DNA of 64,000 bases, taken from contig NZ_CANKYM010000001.1 in the NCBI RefSeq assembly GCF_947488185.1, forward strand, positions 186,001-250,000. Direction: 5' to 3'. The stretch comes from an uncultured Roseobacter sp. (GTDB lineage: Bacteria > Pseudomonadota > Alphaproteobacteria > Rhodobacterales > Rhodobacteraceae). Positions 8,276 to 17,900 of this stretch are shown piece after piece (positions within the stretch are counted from its first letter, which is position 1; every line of letters starts with the position of its first letter). The notes under the pieces were generated by a model. That model saw nothing but the letters and a program-made list of their open reading frames with translations. It had not been told where the DNA came from and made no database searches. A program made the translations under genes and the position numbers.

Positions 8276-10099
8276 ATGGACGATCAAAACAAGAACCTTA
8301 TTCTTGCAACAGCACTCAGTTTCCTCGTGATCCTGGTCTGGTTTATCCTGTTCCCCCCCCCTGAACCGGAGGTGCCACTGGAAAGTCCATCAGCGGCACA
8401 AACCACAGGATCAGAGGGCACGGCTATTGCGACCGTTCCCTCTTCAACGGCTGAAACGCAGGCGGCGCCTGAAACCGAAACCCGTGAGGATGCTCTGGCC
8501 GACGCACCGCGCATCCCTGTCCTGACAGACCGGGTCAGCGGCTCCGTCTCCCTGCTTGGCGGGCGGATCGACGATCTGTCTCTTAATGACTACCGGGTAA
8601 CCCAGGAAGAAGGCGCCGAAATCGTCAAGATGCTTTCTCCTGTGGGCACAGCCGACGCTTACTATGCGCTTTATGGCTGGGCGCCGGGTGCCGGGATGGA
8701 TCCCTCGTCGGTGCCGGGGCCCAATACACTCTGGACACTGGCCAGCGGTGAAACCTTGACAGTCGACAACCCGATTACGCTGACATGGGACAACGGTGCC
8801 GGTCAGCTCTTCACGCGCACAATTGCCATTGATGCCGACTATCTGTTCACGGTCACACAATCCGTTGCCAATACCGGCGCAGGACCCGTCAGCATGGCCC
8901 CCTACGGCGTTTTGGCCCGCCACGGTGAACCTTCGGATCTGAAGAATTTCTTCATCCTTCATGAGGGTGTCGTCGCCATGGCAGATGGCGAATTGACTGA
9001 AACCGATTGGTCGGACATGCCCGATTTCGAATTCGCAGAACGCGAAGGCGCGCGCGCAGAGATCACGCAGGTTTCCCAGAACGGCTGGATCGGTTTCACC
9101 GACCACTTCTGGATGTCCACGCTGATCCCCGCACCGGGCAGCGCCTTCAAGTCGGTCGCCAAATACGATGAGCGTCGGGATATCTACCAGGCTGAAACCG
9201 TACAGCCCACCCAAACTGTGGCCCCCGGCACTTCCGTGACCGTGACCAGCCAGTTGTTTGCGGGCGCCAAGGAATGGGAAACCATCCGCAACTACCAATC
9301 CGCTGGCGTTGAAGGGTTTATCGACAGCATCGACTGGGGTTGGTTCTTCTTTCTGACGAAACCGATATTCTGGCTGCTGCACGAATTGAACCAGCTGATC
9401 GGCAATATGGGCTGGGCGATCATCGGGCTGACCCTGATCATCAAAGCGCTTCTCTTTCCGCTGGCATACAAATCCTATGTCTCCATGGCCAAGATGAAAG
9501 AACTGCAGCCGCAGATGGAGAAGCTGAAGGAAGAGGCAGGCGACGACCGGCAGAAGATGCAGCAGGGCATGATGGAGCTTTACAAACGCGAAAAGGTGAA
9601 CCCCGCTGCGGGCTGTCTGCCCATCCTCTTGCAGATCCCGATTTTCTTTTCGCTCTACAAGGTGATCTTTGTCACGATCGAGCTGCGGCACGCGCCCTTC
9701 TTCGGCCCCTTTCAGGACCTCAGCGCCCCTGATCCAACCTCGATCATGAACCTCTTTGGTCTTCTGCCTTTCGCGGGCCCCGAACCGACCTCGATCATGG
9801 CACTGATCTTCATCGGCATCCTGCCTCTGCTGCTCGGTATTTCCATGTGGCTGCAGCAAAAACTGAACCCCGCACCCACGGACCCGACGCAACAGATGAT
9901 CTTTGCCTGGATGCCCTGGGTCTTCATGTTCATGCTGGGCAGCTTTGCCAGCGGTCTTGTGGTCTACTGGATTGCGAACAACACGATCACCTTCACGCAA
10001 CAATACCTGATCATGCGCAGCCAAGGGTATTCGCCTGACGTCTTCGGCAACATCAAGAGCAGTTTCAAACGCAAAGCTGCCGAGGACGCTGACAAGTGA
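8276..10099 (+). CDS. yidC: Membrane protein insertase YidC
   Basis: 607 aa, typical Gram-negative YidC. TM1 at about residues 7-25, a large periplasmic beta-sandwich domain (about 60-345), then the conserved five-helix core starting near WGWFFFLTKP and including the cytosolic hairpin (MAKMKELQPQMEKLKEE). It inserts inner-membrane proteins alone or with SecYEG. The last 4 nt overlap the MOSC gene (GTGA), so yidC, MOSC and engB are probably co-transcribed. Confidence 0.97.
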   Translation: MDDQNKNLILATALSFLVILVWFILFPPPEPEVPLESPSAAQTTGSEGTAIATVPSSTAETQAAPETETREDALADAPRIPVLTDRVSGSVSLLGGRIDDLSLNDYRVTQEEGAEIVKMLSPVGTADAYYALYGWAPGAGMDPSSVPGPNTLWTLASGETLTVDNPITLTWDNGAGQLFTRTIAIDADYLFTVTQSVANTGAGPVSMAPYGVLARHGEPSDLKNFFILHEGVVAMADGELTETDWSDMPDFEFAEREGARAEITQVSQNGWIGFTDHFWMSTLIPAPGSAFKSVAKYDERRDIYQAETVQPTQTVAPGTSVTVTSQLFAGAKEWETIRNYQSAGVEGFIDSIDWGWFFFLTKPIFWLLHELNQLIGNMGWAIIGLTLIIKALLFPLAYKSYVSMAKMKELQPQMEKLKEEAGDDRQKMQQGMMELYKREKVNPAAGCLPILLQIPIFFSLYKVIFVTIELRHAPFFGPFQDLSAPDPTSIMNLFGLLPFAGPEPTSIMALIFIGILPLLLGISMWLQQKLNPAPTDPTQQMIFAWMPWVFMFMLGSFASGLVVYWIANNTITFTQQYLIMRSQGYSPDVFGNIKSSFKRKAAEDADK

Positions 10100-10827
10100 C
10101 CGCGACCCTCGCCCATATCTGGCGACACCCCCTCAAGGGTCTTGGCAGCGAGGCGGTGGAGCGGGTCGATCTCGACCCTGACAAAGCGGTGGTGGGGGAT
10201 CGTGCCTGGGCTCTATTGAACGCGGAAGCCGAGGATACGGACGAGTGGCAGCCCCGGCGCAACTTTCTGCAGGTTGCCTCCGGTCCGCGACTGTCGGCGA
10301 TCACCGCCGCAGGAACGGCAAACGGCGTGCGGATGACACATCCGGATCGCGCACCGCTGGAATTCAACCCGGCAAGCGGCACTGGCGTGCTGGCAGACTG
10401 GATCGGTGATCTATGGCCAGACAATCGCCCCGGTCCCGCCCGGCTGGTCAAAGCACCGGCTCAGGGCATGACCGATGTATCCTATGCATCCGTCTCTATC
10501 GGCAATCTCGCCTCACTGCGTGCGCTCAGCAAAAAGGCCGGGATGGATGTCGATATGCGCCGTTTTCGGATCAACCTCTGGCTCGACGGCCTTGCGCCCT
10601 GGGAAGAGATCGATCTGCTGAAATCCGACATCACGCTGGGCACCGCAATGCTCAGCCCGGTGGAACCCATCGAACGGTGTCGCGCACCGGACGCGAACCC
10701 GGTGACAGGCAGCCGTGATCTGGGCATGCTGCGGCTGCTGGAAGACGGGTGGGATACACGGGATTTCGGCGTCTACTTCAAGGTGAGCAAAGCAGGATCC
10801 GCCGATGTCGGTGACGCCCTGACATGA
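10096..10827 (+). CDS. MOSC domain-containing protein (YcbX/mARC-like N-terminal barrel)
   Basis: 243 aa starting at GTG within the yidC stop (4-nt overlap). The N terminus (TATLAHIWRHPLKGLGSE) matches the beta-barrel domain that precedes MOSC in YcbX and mARC proteins. The C-terminal half has the MOSC pattern RFRINLWLDG ... W-E, and the ligand segment ERCRAPDANPVTG with the conserved Cys. MOSC proteins bind molybdenum cofactor or transfer sulfur; substrates here are unknown. Overlaps engB by 4 nt, an arrangement common in Rhodobacterales. Confidence 0.88.
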   Translation: MTATLAHIWRHPLKGLGSEAVERVDLDPDKAVVGDRAWALLNAEAEDTDEWQPRRNFLQVASGPRLSAITAAGTANGVRMTHPDRAPLEFNPASGTGVLADWIGDLWPDNRPGPARLVKAPAQGMTDVSYASVSIGNLASLRALSKKAGMDVDMRRFRINLWLDGLAPWEEIDLLKSDITLGTAMLSPVEPIERCRAPDANPVTGSRDLGMLRLLEDGWDTRDFGVYFKVSKAGSADVGDALT

Positions 10828-11477
10828 GTGCCCTGCCCTTTCCCATTGCCGAAGAACCGGATCCGCAGACTTTTGAGACCGGGCGATTGCTGTTCGCGGG
10901 TGACACTGAATTCGTCAAGGGCGTGGTCGCGATGTCGGGCCTGCCGGAGCCTGACCGGCTGGAGGTGTGTTTTGCCGGGCGTTCCAACGTCGGGAAATCC
11001 TCGCTGATCAATGCGCTGACCGGGCGCAAAGGACTGGCGCGCGCCTCGAACACGCCGGGCCGCACGCAGGAGATCAACTTTTTCACCGCCGGTGAAGAGC
11101 ACTATCTGGTCGATCTGCCGGGCTACGGTTTCGCCAATGCGCCAGTGCCGGTTGTCGAGAAATGGCAACGGCTGCTGAAACAATACCTGTCAGGGCGTCA
11201 AACCCTGCGCCGCGCCTTTGTGCTGATCGACGCGCGCCACGGCGTCAAGAAAGTGGATGATGAGATCCTGAGCCTGCTCGACAGTGCCGCGGTCACCTTT
11301 CAGGTGGTCCTGACGAAAGCCGACAAGGTGAAGGAAGCGGAACGGGCTAAGGTACTGGATCAGGTGCGTGCCGCATTGGCCAAACATCCCGCCGCCTACC
11401 CGGAGATCATCGTGACCTCCAGCGAAAAGGGCTGGGGCATCCCGACTTTGCGATCTATCATCGCGACACTCGAGTAG
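10824..11477 (+). CDS. engB: Ribosome biogenesis GTPase EngB (YihA/YsxC)
   Basis: 217-aa small GTPase required for late 50S assembly. G1 [13 protein letters not shown]2 TPGRTQ, G3 DLPGYG, G4 TKADK and G5 (VTSSEKGWG) are all present. Starts within the MOSC stop codon (ATGA). Followed by argB after 59 nt. Confidence 0.96.
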   Translation: MSALPFPIAEEPDPQTFETGRLLFAGDTEFVKGVVAMSGLPEPDRLEVCFAGRSNVGKSSLINALTGRKGLARASNTPGRTQEINFFTAGEEHYLVDLPGYGFANAPVPVVEKWQRLLKQYLSGRQTLRRAFVLIDARHGVKKVDDEILSLLDSAAVTFQVVLTKADKVKEAERAKVLDQVRAALAKHPAAYPEIIVTSSEKGWGIPTLRSIIATLE

Positions 11478-11536
11478 ACGGGCCCCTTGCGCGACGGCGG
11501 GCACGCGATCATAACGCCGCAACGGATGGCCCAAAG

Positions 11537-12400
11537 ATGAAGACCCAAGACATGAACCGTGACTGGATCGCAACCGCAAGCACTCTCAACAAGGCCCTGC
11601 CGTACCTGCAGCGCTATGCCAATGCGACGGTGGTGATCAAACTCGGCGGTAACGCCATGGGCAGCGATGCTGCGATGGAGGAGTTTGCGCGTGACGTCGT
11701 CTTGATGCGGCAGGTCGGCGTGAACCCGGTGATCGTGCACGGCGGCGGGCCGATGATCAATGCGATGCTGGAAAAGCTCCAGATCAAGTCGGACTTCGTG
11801 AACGGTAAGCGGGTCACAGATGCGGCCACCATGGATGTGGTGGAAATGGTGCTCGCCGGTCTCGTCAACAAGCGGATCGTGCAGGCGATTAACCGTCAGG
11901 GCGGGCGCGCCGTGGGGCTGTCGGGCAAGGATGCGGGAATGATCACCTGCACGCAAGCGGACCCGGATCTAGGGTTTGTCGGCGCGCCGCAAGAGGTCAA
12001 TCCAAGGCTGCTGCGCGATCTGGCGGAAAAGGAATACATCCCCGTCATTGCCCCGCTTGGGATGGGTCGGGAGGGCGAAACCTTCAACATCAACGGCGAT
12101 ACGGCAGCGGGTGCCGTGGCCGCCGCACTCAAGGCCGACCGGCTCTTGCTGCTCACCGATGTCGCAGGCGTAAAAAACGAAAGTGGCGAGGTGGTGACCG
12201 AGCTCAGCGCCGATCAGATCCGCGAGATGACCAGCGCCGGTACCATCGCCGGCGGCATGATCCCCAAGACGGAGACCGCATTGGAGGCCATCGAGGGCGG
12301 CGTCCGGGCGGCGGTCATCCTTGATGGGCGTGCGCCCAATGCCTGCCTGCTGGAGCTTTTTACCGAGCATGGCGCGGGGTCGATCATCCGCGCGGGCTAA
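11537..12400 (+). CDS. argB: Acetylglutamate kinase
   Basis: 287 aa. Catalyses phosphorylation of N-acetylglutamate, the second step of arginine synthesis, and is the usual arginine-feedback control point. Visible are the N-terminal helix of the arginine-sensitive form, [32 protein letters not shown] and the [13 protein letters not shown] segment. A second possible ATG lies 15 codons... upstream context supports 11537, which keeps the N-terminal helix. Stands between engB and an unrelated hydroxylase gene; other arg genes are not in the window. Confidence 0.96.
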   Translation: MKTQDMNRDWIATASTLNKALPYLQRYANATVVIKLGGNAMGSDAAMEEFARDVVLMRQVGVNPVIVHGGGPMINAMLEKLQIKSDFVNGKRVTDAATMDVVEMVLAGLVNKRIVQAINRQGGRAVGLSGKDAGMITCTQADPDLGFVGAPQEVNPRLLRDLAEKEYIPVIAPLGMGREGETFNINGDTAAGAVAAALKADRLLLLTDVAGVKNESGEVVTELSADQIREMTSAGTIAGGMIPKTETALEAIEGGVRAAVILDGRAPNACLLELFTEHGAGSIIRAG

Positions 12401-12457
12401 CGCAGATGTGTCAAGCTGTCGCTTGGTCTGGACCGTGCGCTGCAGTACATGTGAGCC

Positions 12458-13252
12458 ATGGAAAACGAAGTTGTCATCCGCCTAAGCATCTTTCTGGGCC
12501 TTTTCGCCGTTCTGGCCACGCTTGAGGCACTGGCGCCGCGGCGTGTCCGCAGCCAGACAAGGCGTCGCCGTTGGACCACCAACTGGGGCATCACCATCGC
12601 CAACACGCTGACCCTGCGGGCGATGGCCTTTGCGATGCCGCTGCTTGCCGTCGGAGCTGCTGTGGATGCGCAGGCCCAGGGCTGGGGTCTTTTCAACGCG
12701 CTTGGCTGGCCGGGCTGGCTGGAGATCGGCATCGCCATTCTGGTGCTCGATTTTGCAATTTGGCTGCAGCATCTGATCACTCACAAGGTGCCGATCCTGT
12801 GGCGCTTGCACCGGGTGCACCATGCGGATGTGGATATGGATGTTACCACGGCAATCCGGTTTCACCCGGTGGAGATTGCCCTCTCCATGGTGTTGAAAAT
12901 CGGCCTCGTCTACCTGCTGGGCCCGGCGGCCATTGCCGTCATCCTTTTCGAGATCCTGCTGAACGGCACAGCGATGTTCAATCATGCCAACATCCGCCTG
13001 CCGCTTTGGCTCGACGCGATTGTGCGGCGCCTGCTGGTCACGCCGGATATGCACCGGGTGCATCATTCCGTGCATCGTTCCGAGCACGACAGCAACTACG
13101 GGTTCGCCCTATCAATCTGGGACCAGATGTTCGGAACCTATATCGCGCAGCCAGCGGCCGGGCATGATGATATGGAAGTGGGGCTGGAGTGGCAGGATGA
13201 CCGGCCCAGCCGGTTCGGATGGTCCATCGCCCTGCCCTTCGCCAGGAAATGA
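12458..13252 (+). CDS. Sterol desaturase / fatty acid hydroxylase superfamily membrane protein
   Basis: 264-aa multi-pass protein. Three His clusters typical of membrane di-iron hydroxylases are visible: HLITH, HRVHH and a second HRVHH followed by HRSEH. Hydrophobic segments lie at about 5-25, 45-65, 75-100 and 150-175. Substrate not predictable; related proteins hydroxylate or desaturate carotenoids, sterols or lipids. The stop codon overlaps the start of the downstream Fe-S protein gene (ATGA). Confidence 0.87.
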   Translation: MENEVVIRLSIFLGLFAVLATLEALAPRRVRSQTRRRRWTTNWGITIANTLTLRAMAFAMPLLAVGAAVDAQAQGWGLFNALGWPGWLEIGIAILVLDFAIWLQHLITHKVPILWRLHRVHHADVDMDVTTAIRFHPVEIALSMVLKIGLVYLLGPAAIAVILFEILLNGTAMFNHANIRLPLWLDAIVRRLLVTPDMHRVHHSVHRSEHDSNYGFALSIWDQMFGTYIAQPAAGHDDMEVGLEWQDDRPSRFGWSIALPFARK

Positions 13253-13899
13253 CCCTGGAGGATATCTCACACCTGGCAGCGCCCTTCGGGCTCTTTGTCA
13301 TGGGCGCGAGACATGGAACACGGTCTGACATCGAAGATGCCGGGGAAACGCTGGTGCTGCTGGGGGCGGGCCAAGAGTACTGGGCACATTTCACTGCCGC
13401 TTCGGAGTACCGCGACGACCGGCCGAACCCGCTGGATCGGTGGTCAAAGCGTGTGATCGGAGAGATCGCGCAGACGCTGGGTGGCGAGGCGGTCTTCCCC
13501 TCTGATGGTCCCCCCTACGCACCCTTCATCCGTTGGTCGTTGGAGACGGGGCGCTTTTTTCAAAGCCCGACCGGTATGATGATCCATGACGACGCCGGGC
13601 TGATGATCTCCATCCGCGGGGCGCTGTGGATCGACTCAGTGTTGGACATCCCCGCCGCTGTCGCACCAAGCCCATGCGACAGCTGTTCCGATCAGCCCTG
13701 TACAACCGCTTGTCCGGTCAGTGCCCTTGCAGCCACCCATGCCTACGATGTACCGGCGTGCAAGAGCTATCTGGAAACGGACGCGGGCCAGGATTGTATG
13801 ACACAAGGGTGCAGGGTTCGACGCGCTTGCCCGGTCTCGCAGCGTTTTGGCCGCGACCCGGAACAATCGGCCTTTCACATGGCCGCCTTCAAAGGATGA
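13249..13899 (+). CDS. 4Fe-4S ferredoxin-like protein
   Basis: 216 aa from the ATG at 13249 that overlaps the upstream stop; an AGGA lies just before it. An earlier ATG at 13219 would overlap the previous gene by 34 nt. The C-terminal third has a Cys cluster CDSC-x4-C-x3-CP (near residues 142-154) and three further Cys (CKSY, DCMTQGC, ACPVS), enough for one [4Fe-4S] centre and perhaps more. It resembles the C-terminal part of epoxyqueuosine-reductase-like or other ferredoxin-domain proteins, but no B12 domain is seen. Could supply electrons to the adjacent di-iron hydroxylase; that is inference from the overlap. Confidence 0.78.
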   Translation: MTLEDISHLAAPFGLFVMGARHGTRSDIEDAGETLVLLGAGQEYWAHFTAASEYRDDRPNPLDRWSKRVIGEIAQTLGGEAVFPSDGPPYAPFIRWSLETGRFFQSPTGMMIHDDAGLMISIRGALWIDSVLDIPAAVAPSPCDSCSDQPCTTACPVSALAATHAYDVPACKSYLETDAGQDCMTQGCRVRRACPVSQRFGRDPEQSAFHMAAFKG

Positions 13900-13903
13900 C
13901 CCC

Positions 13904-14398
13904 GTGCTCAGATTGATCCTCATGCGTCACGCGAAATCGGACTGGAACCATCCGCATCTTGGCGATCACGACCGACCGTTGAACAAGCGCGGGGTGGCCT
14001 CTGCCAAAGCCTTGGGAGACTGGCTGCGCAGGACAGGATACCAGCCGGATCAGGTGTTGAGTTCTTCCTCCGAGCGGACGGGACAGACAGTGCTGGGGCT
14101 CGCGGTGCCGGATGACGTACCTGTTACGTTCACCCGGGCACTCTACCTGGCCGAACCGGAGACCATACTGGACGTCCTGCACACGGCAACGGGTCGCTGC
14201 GTTCTAATTCTGGGTCACAATGCAGGCATTGCCGAGATGGCAGAGCGGATCGTCAAGGCGCCGCCACAGCACGATCGGTTTGCTGACTATCCGACCGGAG
14301 CGACCCTGGTTGTCGATTTCGATGCTGAGGAGTGGAAGAAAATCGGCTGGCACCAGGGCCAGCCGATTGATTTCGTGATCCCGCGGGAGCTGGTGTAA
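13904..14398 (+). CDS. SixA-like histidine phosphatase
   Basis: 164 aa of the histidine phosphatase superfamily: RHAKSDW catalytic motif at the N terminus, S-S-ERTGQT in the middle and LGHNAGI with the second catalytic His. SixA-type enzymes dephosphorylate phosphohistidine proteins. The GTG at 13904 (AAAGGA 7 nt upstream) puts the RHG motif near residue 8, as usual. It follows the Fe-S gene by 4 nt, so it belongs to the same unit. Confidence 0.88.
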   Translation: MLRLILMRHAKSDWNHPHLGDHDRPLNKRGVASAKALGDWLRRTGYQPDQVLSSSSERTGQTVLGLAVPDDVPVTFTRALYLAEPETILDVLHTATGRCVLILGHNAGIAEMAERIVKAPPQHDRFADYPTGATLVVDFDAEEWKKIGWHQGQPIDFVIPRELV

Positions 14399-14399
14399 A

Positions 14400-14423
14400 G
14401 GTGGCCTGAAAGCCCACCCTACC
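14400..14423. repeat. Dispersed GGTGGCC..GCCCACC..TACC repeat, single copy
   Basis: A 24-nt element between the convergent ends of the SixA and bztD genes. It is nearly identical to the two inverted arms found at 33079-33132, with one indel and one or two substitutions. It contains the short inverted repeat GGTGG / CCACC. Part of it may work as a bidirectional terminator here. Confidence 0.6.
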
Positions 14424-14425
14424 TG

Positions 14426-15196
14426 TCAGTGGCCCAGGATCTGGCTGAGGAACAGCTGTGTGCGCGGGCTTTGCGGGTTGTTGAAGAAGGCCTCTGGCTC
14501 GTTTTGTTCAACGATTTGCCCCGCGTCCATGAAGATGACGCGGTTCGCCACCTGACGCGCAAAGCCCATCTCGTGCGTCACGCAGAGCATGGTCATGCCC
14601 TCTTCGGCGAGCTCGATCATCGTGTCGAGCACCTCCTTGATCATCTCCGGGTCCAGCGCCGAGGTCGGCTCGTCAAAGAGCATGATGCGCGGGCGCATGC
14701 ACAAGCTGCGCGCAATCGCCACCCGCTGCTGCTGGCCCCCTGAAAGCTGGCCGGGATATTTCAGCGCCTGATCGGGGATCTTGACCTTCTCAAGGAAATG
14801 CATCGCGGTCTCTTCGGCTTCTTTCTTGGGCGTTTTGCGCACCCAGATCGGCGCCAGCGTGCAGTTTTCCAGGATCGTCAGATGCGGGAAGAGGTTGAAG
14901 TGCTGGAAGCACATGCCAACCTCCGAACGGATCTTGTCGATGTTCTTCAGATCCGAGGACAGTAGTGTGCCATCCACCTCAATGGAGCCCTGCTGGTGCT
15001 CTTCCAGTGCGTTGATGCAGCGGATGAGCGTGGATTTTCCCGAGCCCGAGGGCCCGCAGATGACGATCCGTTCACCGCGATTGACCGTGAGGTCGATGTC
15101 GCGCAGCACGTGGAACGTCCCGTACCACTTGTTCATCTTGGAGATGGTGATCGCGATCTCGTCGGAGATCTGCATTTGAGTTGCGTGTTCAGCCAT
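14426..15196 (-). CDS. bztD: Glutamate/glutamine/aspartate ABC transporter, ATP-binding protein
   Basis: 256-aa polar amino acid transporter ATPase. Walker [11 protein letters not shown]-loop, signature LSGGQQQR, Walker [14 protein letters not shown] and the switch His of VTHEMGFA. Closest in type to BztD of Rhodobacter capsulatus / AapP of rhizobia, judging by the four-gene bztABCD order. Last gene of the operon, 53 nt after bztC. Confidence 0.93.
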   Translation of the reverse strand: MAEHATQMQISDEIAITISKMNKWYGTFHVLRDIDLTVNRGERIVICGPSGSGKSTLIRCINALEEHQQGSIEVDGTLLSSDLKNIDKIRSEVGMCFQHFNLFPHLTILENCTLAPIWVRKTPKKEAEETAMHFLEKVKIPDQALKYPGQLSGGQQQRVAIARSLCMRPRIMLFDEPTSALDPEMIKEVLDTMIELAEEGMTMLCVTHEMGFARQVANRVIFMDAGQIVEQNEPEAFFNNPQSPRTQLFLSQILGH

Positions 15197-15249
15197 TGTT
15201 CAGGCCCTTCTTTTCTATTTCCCTACCGCTGTCGCTAGGTGCGGGAAGA

Positions 15250-16548
15250 TTAACGGTGATCGGTCGCGAGGCGACGTTCGAGCCATTGTGAGTATTGCGA
15301 AATGCCGTAGCAGACGACGAAGAACAGGAGCGAGGCAAAGCCCAGCAGTTCCCAGTAGACGCCGTTCCATTCGGTCGAGGCGAGGATCGGTCCGCGGATC
15401 ATGCCAAGAAGGTCGAACATGGAAATCACAGAGACCAAGACAGTGTCTTTGAATAGCCCGACGGCCACGTTCACGATACCTGGGATGGAGATCTTCAGCG
15501 CCTGCGGCAGGATAATCAGCCGCATCGCCTGCGGATAATCCAGACCCAGCGAATCCGCGGCTTCATACTGTCCCTTCGGCAAGGCGGCGAGGCCGCCCCG
15601 GATCACCTCGGCGATATAAGCGGCCGAGAACATGGTGATCATGATCACCACACGCAGGAACAGATCGACCGTGGATTCCGGCGGGAAGAAGTAGCTGAGC
15701 ATCACCGACGCCACGAAAAGCAGCGTGATCAGCGGCACGCCGCGGATGAACTCGATGAAGACAACACAGACCACCTTGATCAGCGGCATGCTGGACTGAC
15801 GTCCCAGTGCCAGGGCGATCCCGATGGGGATCGACAGCGACACGCAGGTGACACCCAACATCATGTTGAGCATGAACCCACCCAGATCACGGCTGGGCAC
15901 CGGTGTCAGCATGGCGTTTTCGGATGCGCCATCCGGGATCAGCAGACCGCCGATGTACCAGATCAACAGAGCCGCTGCGATGCCCCCGAAGAATCCTGCT
16001 GCAAAACTGCCGGTGACGAACCGCTGGTAGACGGCATACCCCCCCAGACAGCCCACAAGCGCCAAAATCGGCACGAAGATGGTGCCGCCCCAGATCAGGT
16101 AGTAGGCGATGAAAGGGAAGAGCCCGGTGAAGATCAGCAGCTTGCGCGGCAGATCGAAGAACAGCACCGGCGCTACGGCGACAAACAGCAGCACGAAGGC
16201 CAGTGATGGACGCCAGTAGAGCTCCGAAGGATATTTGAAGCCAAAGAGCAGTTGCGGCCAGCGTTCGGTCAGCACCGCGAAACAGGCACCCGTCGCGCCC
16301 TGCAGGATCTCGCGGCACTCCGCGAGGCTGTTGGCGGTCCAGACCCCGTTCAGGATCCACGGCAGCGTGGGCGCGAGGATCAGATAGATCGCGTAGGCGG
16401 CTACCACCGTCAGCAGCGCATTTGCCGGTGTCGCGAAAAGGTTCTCGCGCATCCATTTGACAGGCCCGGTGGCCGCATAGGGTGGCGCGGCTTCGGGGAT
16501 TTCCGTTTCACGCACGAAGGCCACGGTTTGGGCATGTGTATCTGACAT
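15250..16548 (-). CDS. bztC: Glutamate/glutamine/aspartate ABC transporter, permease BztC/AapM type
   Basis: 432-aa permease. Unusually long for a HisM-type permease because of extra N-terminal membrane helices, as is typical of BztC/AapM. The C-terminal part has the permease EAA loop (YEAADSLGLDYPQAMRLIILPQA). Pairs with bztB to form the membrane channel. Separated from bztB by 5 nt. Confidence 0.93.
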   Translation of the reverse strand: MSDTHAQTVAFVRETEIPEAAPPYAATGPVKWMRENLFATPANALLTVVAAYAIYLILAPTLPWILNGVWTANSLAECREILQGATGACFAVLTERWPQLLFGFKYPSELYWRPSLAFVLLFVAVAPVLFFDLPRKLLIFTGLFPFIAYYLIWGGTIFVPILALVGCLGGYAVYQRFVTGSFAAGFFGGIAAALLIWYIGGLLIPDGASENAMLTPVPSRDLGGFMLNMMLGVTCVSLSIPIGIALALGRQSSMPLIKVVCVVFIEFIRGVPLITLLFVASVMLSYFFPPESTVDLFLRVVIMITMFSAAYIAEVIRGGLAALPKGQYEAADSLGLDYPQAMRLIILPQALKISIPGIVNVAVGLFKDTVLVSVISMFDLLGMIRGPILASTEWNGVYWELLGFASLLFFVVCYGISQYSQWLERRLATDHR

Positions 16549-16553
16549 GGGCC

Positions 16554-17768
16554 TCAGCGCTCCTTCAGTTTCACGGAGTTATTGTAAACGTTCATGATCG
16601 CCGAGATCGACAGGGAGATCGTGAGATAGAACAGCATCAGCAAAAGCACGCACTCAATCGCACGGCCCGTCTGGTTGAGCGTAATGCCCCCCAGCGTCGC
16701 GGTGATATCCGCGTAGCCCACGGCAATCGCCAGCGATGAGTTCTTGGTGATGTTGAGATACTGCGAGATCAGTGGCGGGATGATGACGCGCAGCGCCTGT
16801 GGCAAAACCACGAGGTTCATCACGCGACCAGGGCGCAACCCCAGCGCAGATGCAGCTTCGGTCTGTCCCTTGCTGACTGCCTGGATACCGGCGCGCACAT
16901 TCTCCGCGATGAAGGCCCCTGTGTAGACCGACAATGCGAACCACAGCGCGATCAGCGGACCGCCGACCTTGATACCGCCCTGAAAGTTGAAGCCTCGCAG
17001 CTCCGGGACATCCAGGCCGATCGGACGCCCCATGATGTAGAACATCAGGATGGTCGGCACGAAGAAGATCGCAAGGCTGGGCCATCCCATGGGCAACAGG
17101 CGACCCGTGGCATAAAGCAGATTGGTCGCGTAGCGCCGATAGGCGATGACGCCGATCACCGATGCAATGAAGGTCGCAACCACCACCATCGAACCCGGCC
17201 CCCAGACAGGAGCGGGAATGTAGATACCACGGTTGGTAAAGGCAAAAAGATCGAGAAGCATCGTCGACGTCGGATTGTCGCCACGGAATTCACGCGGCCC
17301 CGGCAGGACGGCGGTCATGATCGTGAAGATGATGATGATCCAGATCAGCACGGGGATATTCCGGAAAATCTCCACGTAGAACGCCATGAGCTTGGAGACG
17401 AGCCAGTTGTTCGACAACCTCAGAACGCCCGCGATCACGCCAAAGACGGTCGCGGTGATGCACGCCAGAAAAGCCACCAGCAGCGTGTTCAGAATACCGA
17501 CAACCGCCGCGCGCGCGTGTGTTGACTGGCTGTCGTATTCCACAAGCGTCTGGTTGATGTCATAGCCGGCCGGCGAGCCCAGAAAATCATAGGCGATGTT
17601 CAATCCAGCCGCAGCGAGGTTGGTGAGCAGATTATTCGTCAAATATGCAAATGCGATGATCAAGACCAGCAGCGCAATCGCCTGGAACGTGAGTGACCGA
17701 TACCGCGTGTCATTGATCAGCATAGACAGGCGGAAGGACTCCCGTGGTGGGTCCGTCAGTGTCGTCAT
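16554..17768 (-). CDS. bztB: Glutamate/glutamine/aspartate ABC transporter, permease BztB/AapQ type
   Basis: 404-aa permease with about eight hydrophobic segments and the EAA loop TEAASALGLRPGRVMNLVVLPQA. Long N-terminal region with a periplasmic loop, as in BztB/AapQ. Second gene of the operon, separated from bztA by a 132-nt gap that holds a strong hairpin. Confidence 0.93.
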   Translation of the reverse strand: MTTLTDPPRESFRLSMLINDTRYRSLTFQAIALLVLIIAFAYLTNNLLTNLAAAGLNIAYDFLGSPAGYDINQTLVEYDSQSTHARAAVVGILNTLLVAFLACITATVFGVIAGVLRLSNNWLVSKLMAFYVEIFRNIPVLIWIIIIFTIMTAVLPGPREFRGDNPTSTMLLDLFAFTNRGIYIPAPVWGPGSMVVVATFIASVIGVIAYRRYATNLLYATGRLLPMGWPSLAIFFVPTILMFYIMGRPIGLDVPELRGFNFQGGIKVGGPLIALWFALSVYTGAFIAENVRAGIQAVSKGQTEAASALGLRPGRVMNLVVLPQALRVIIPPLISQYLNITKNSSLAIAVGYADITATLGGITLNQTGRAIECVLLLMLFYLTISLSISAIMNVYNNSVKLKER

Positions 17769-17859
17769 TGAATTTTTCCCCGTGGTTCCGGCCTTTGGTT
17801 TTTACGGACGCTTGGGCGTCTCTGTGGCCGGGTTTTCGTTTTGTGGGTCGTCATAAGGA

Positions 17860-17887
17860 AAGGGCGCAGGAGTGTCCCTGCGCCCTT
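17860..17887 (-). terminator. Intercistronic hairpin bztA-bztB
   Basis: AAGGGCGCAGG (17860-17870) pairs with CCTGCGCCCTT (17877-17887) around a 6-nt loop, 13 nt after the bztA stop. The following minus-strand sequence is only mildly U-rich. Such hairpins after the binding-protein gene commonly stabilise its mRNA or partly terminate transcription, so more binding protein than permease is made. Confidence 0.6.
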
Positions 17888-17900
17888 GTCCGTGTCGTTC

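Noticed and set aside
8444-10024. Minus-strand open frame of 526 codons
   Set aside because: Antisense to yidC, which has full family conservation on the plus strand.
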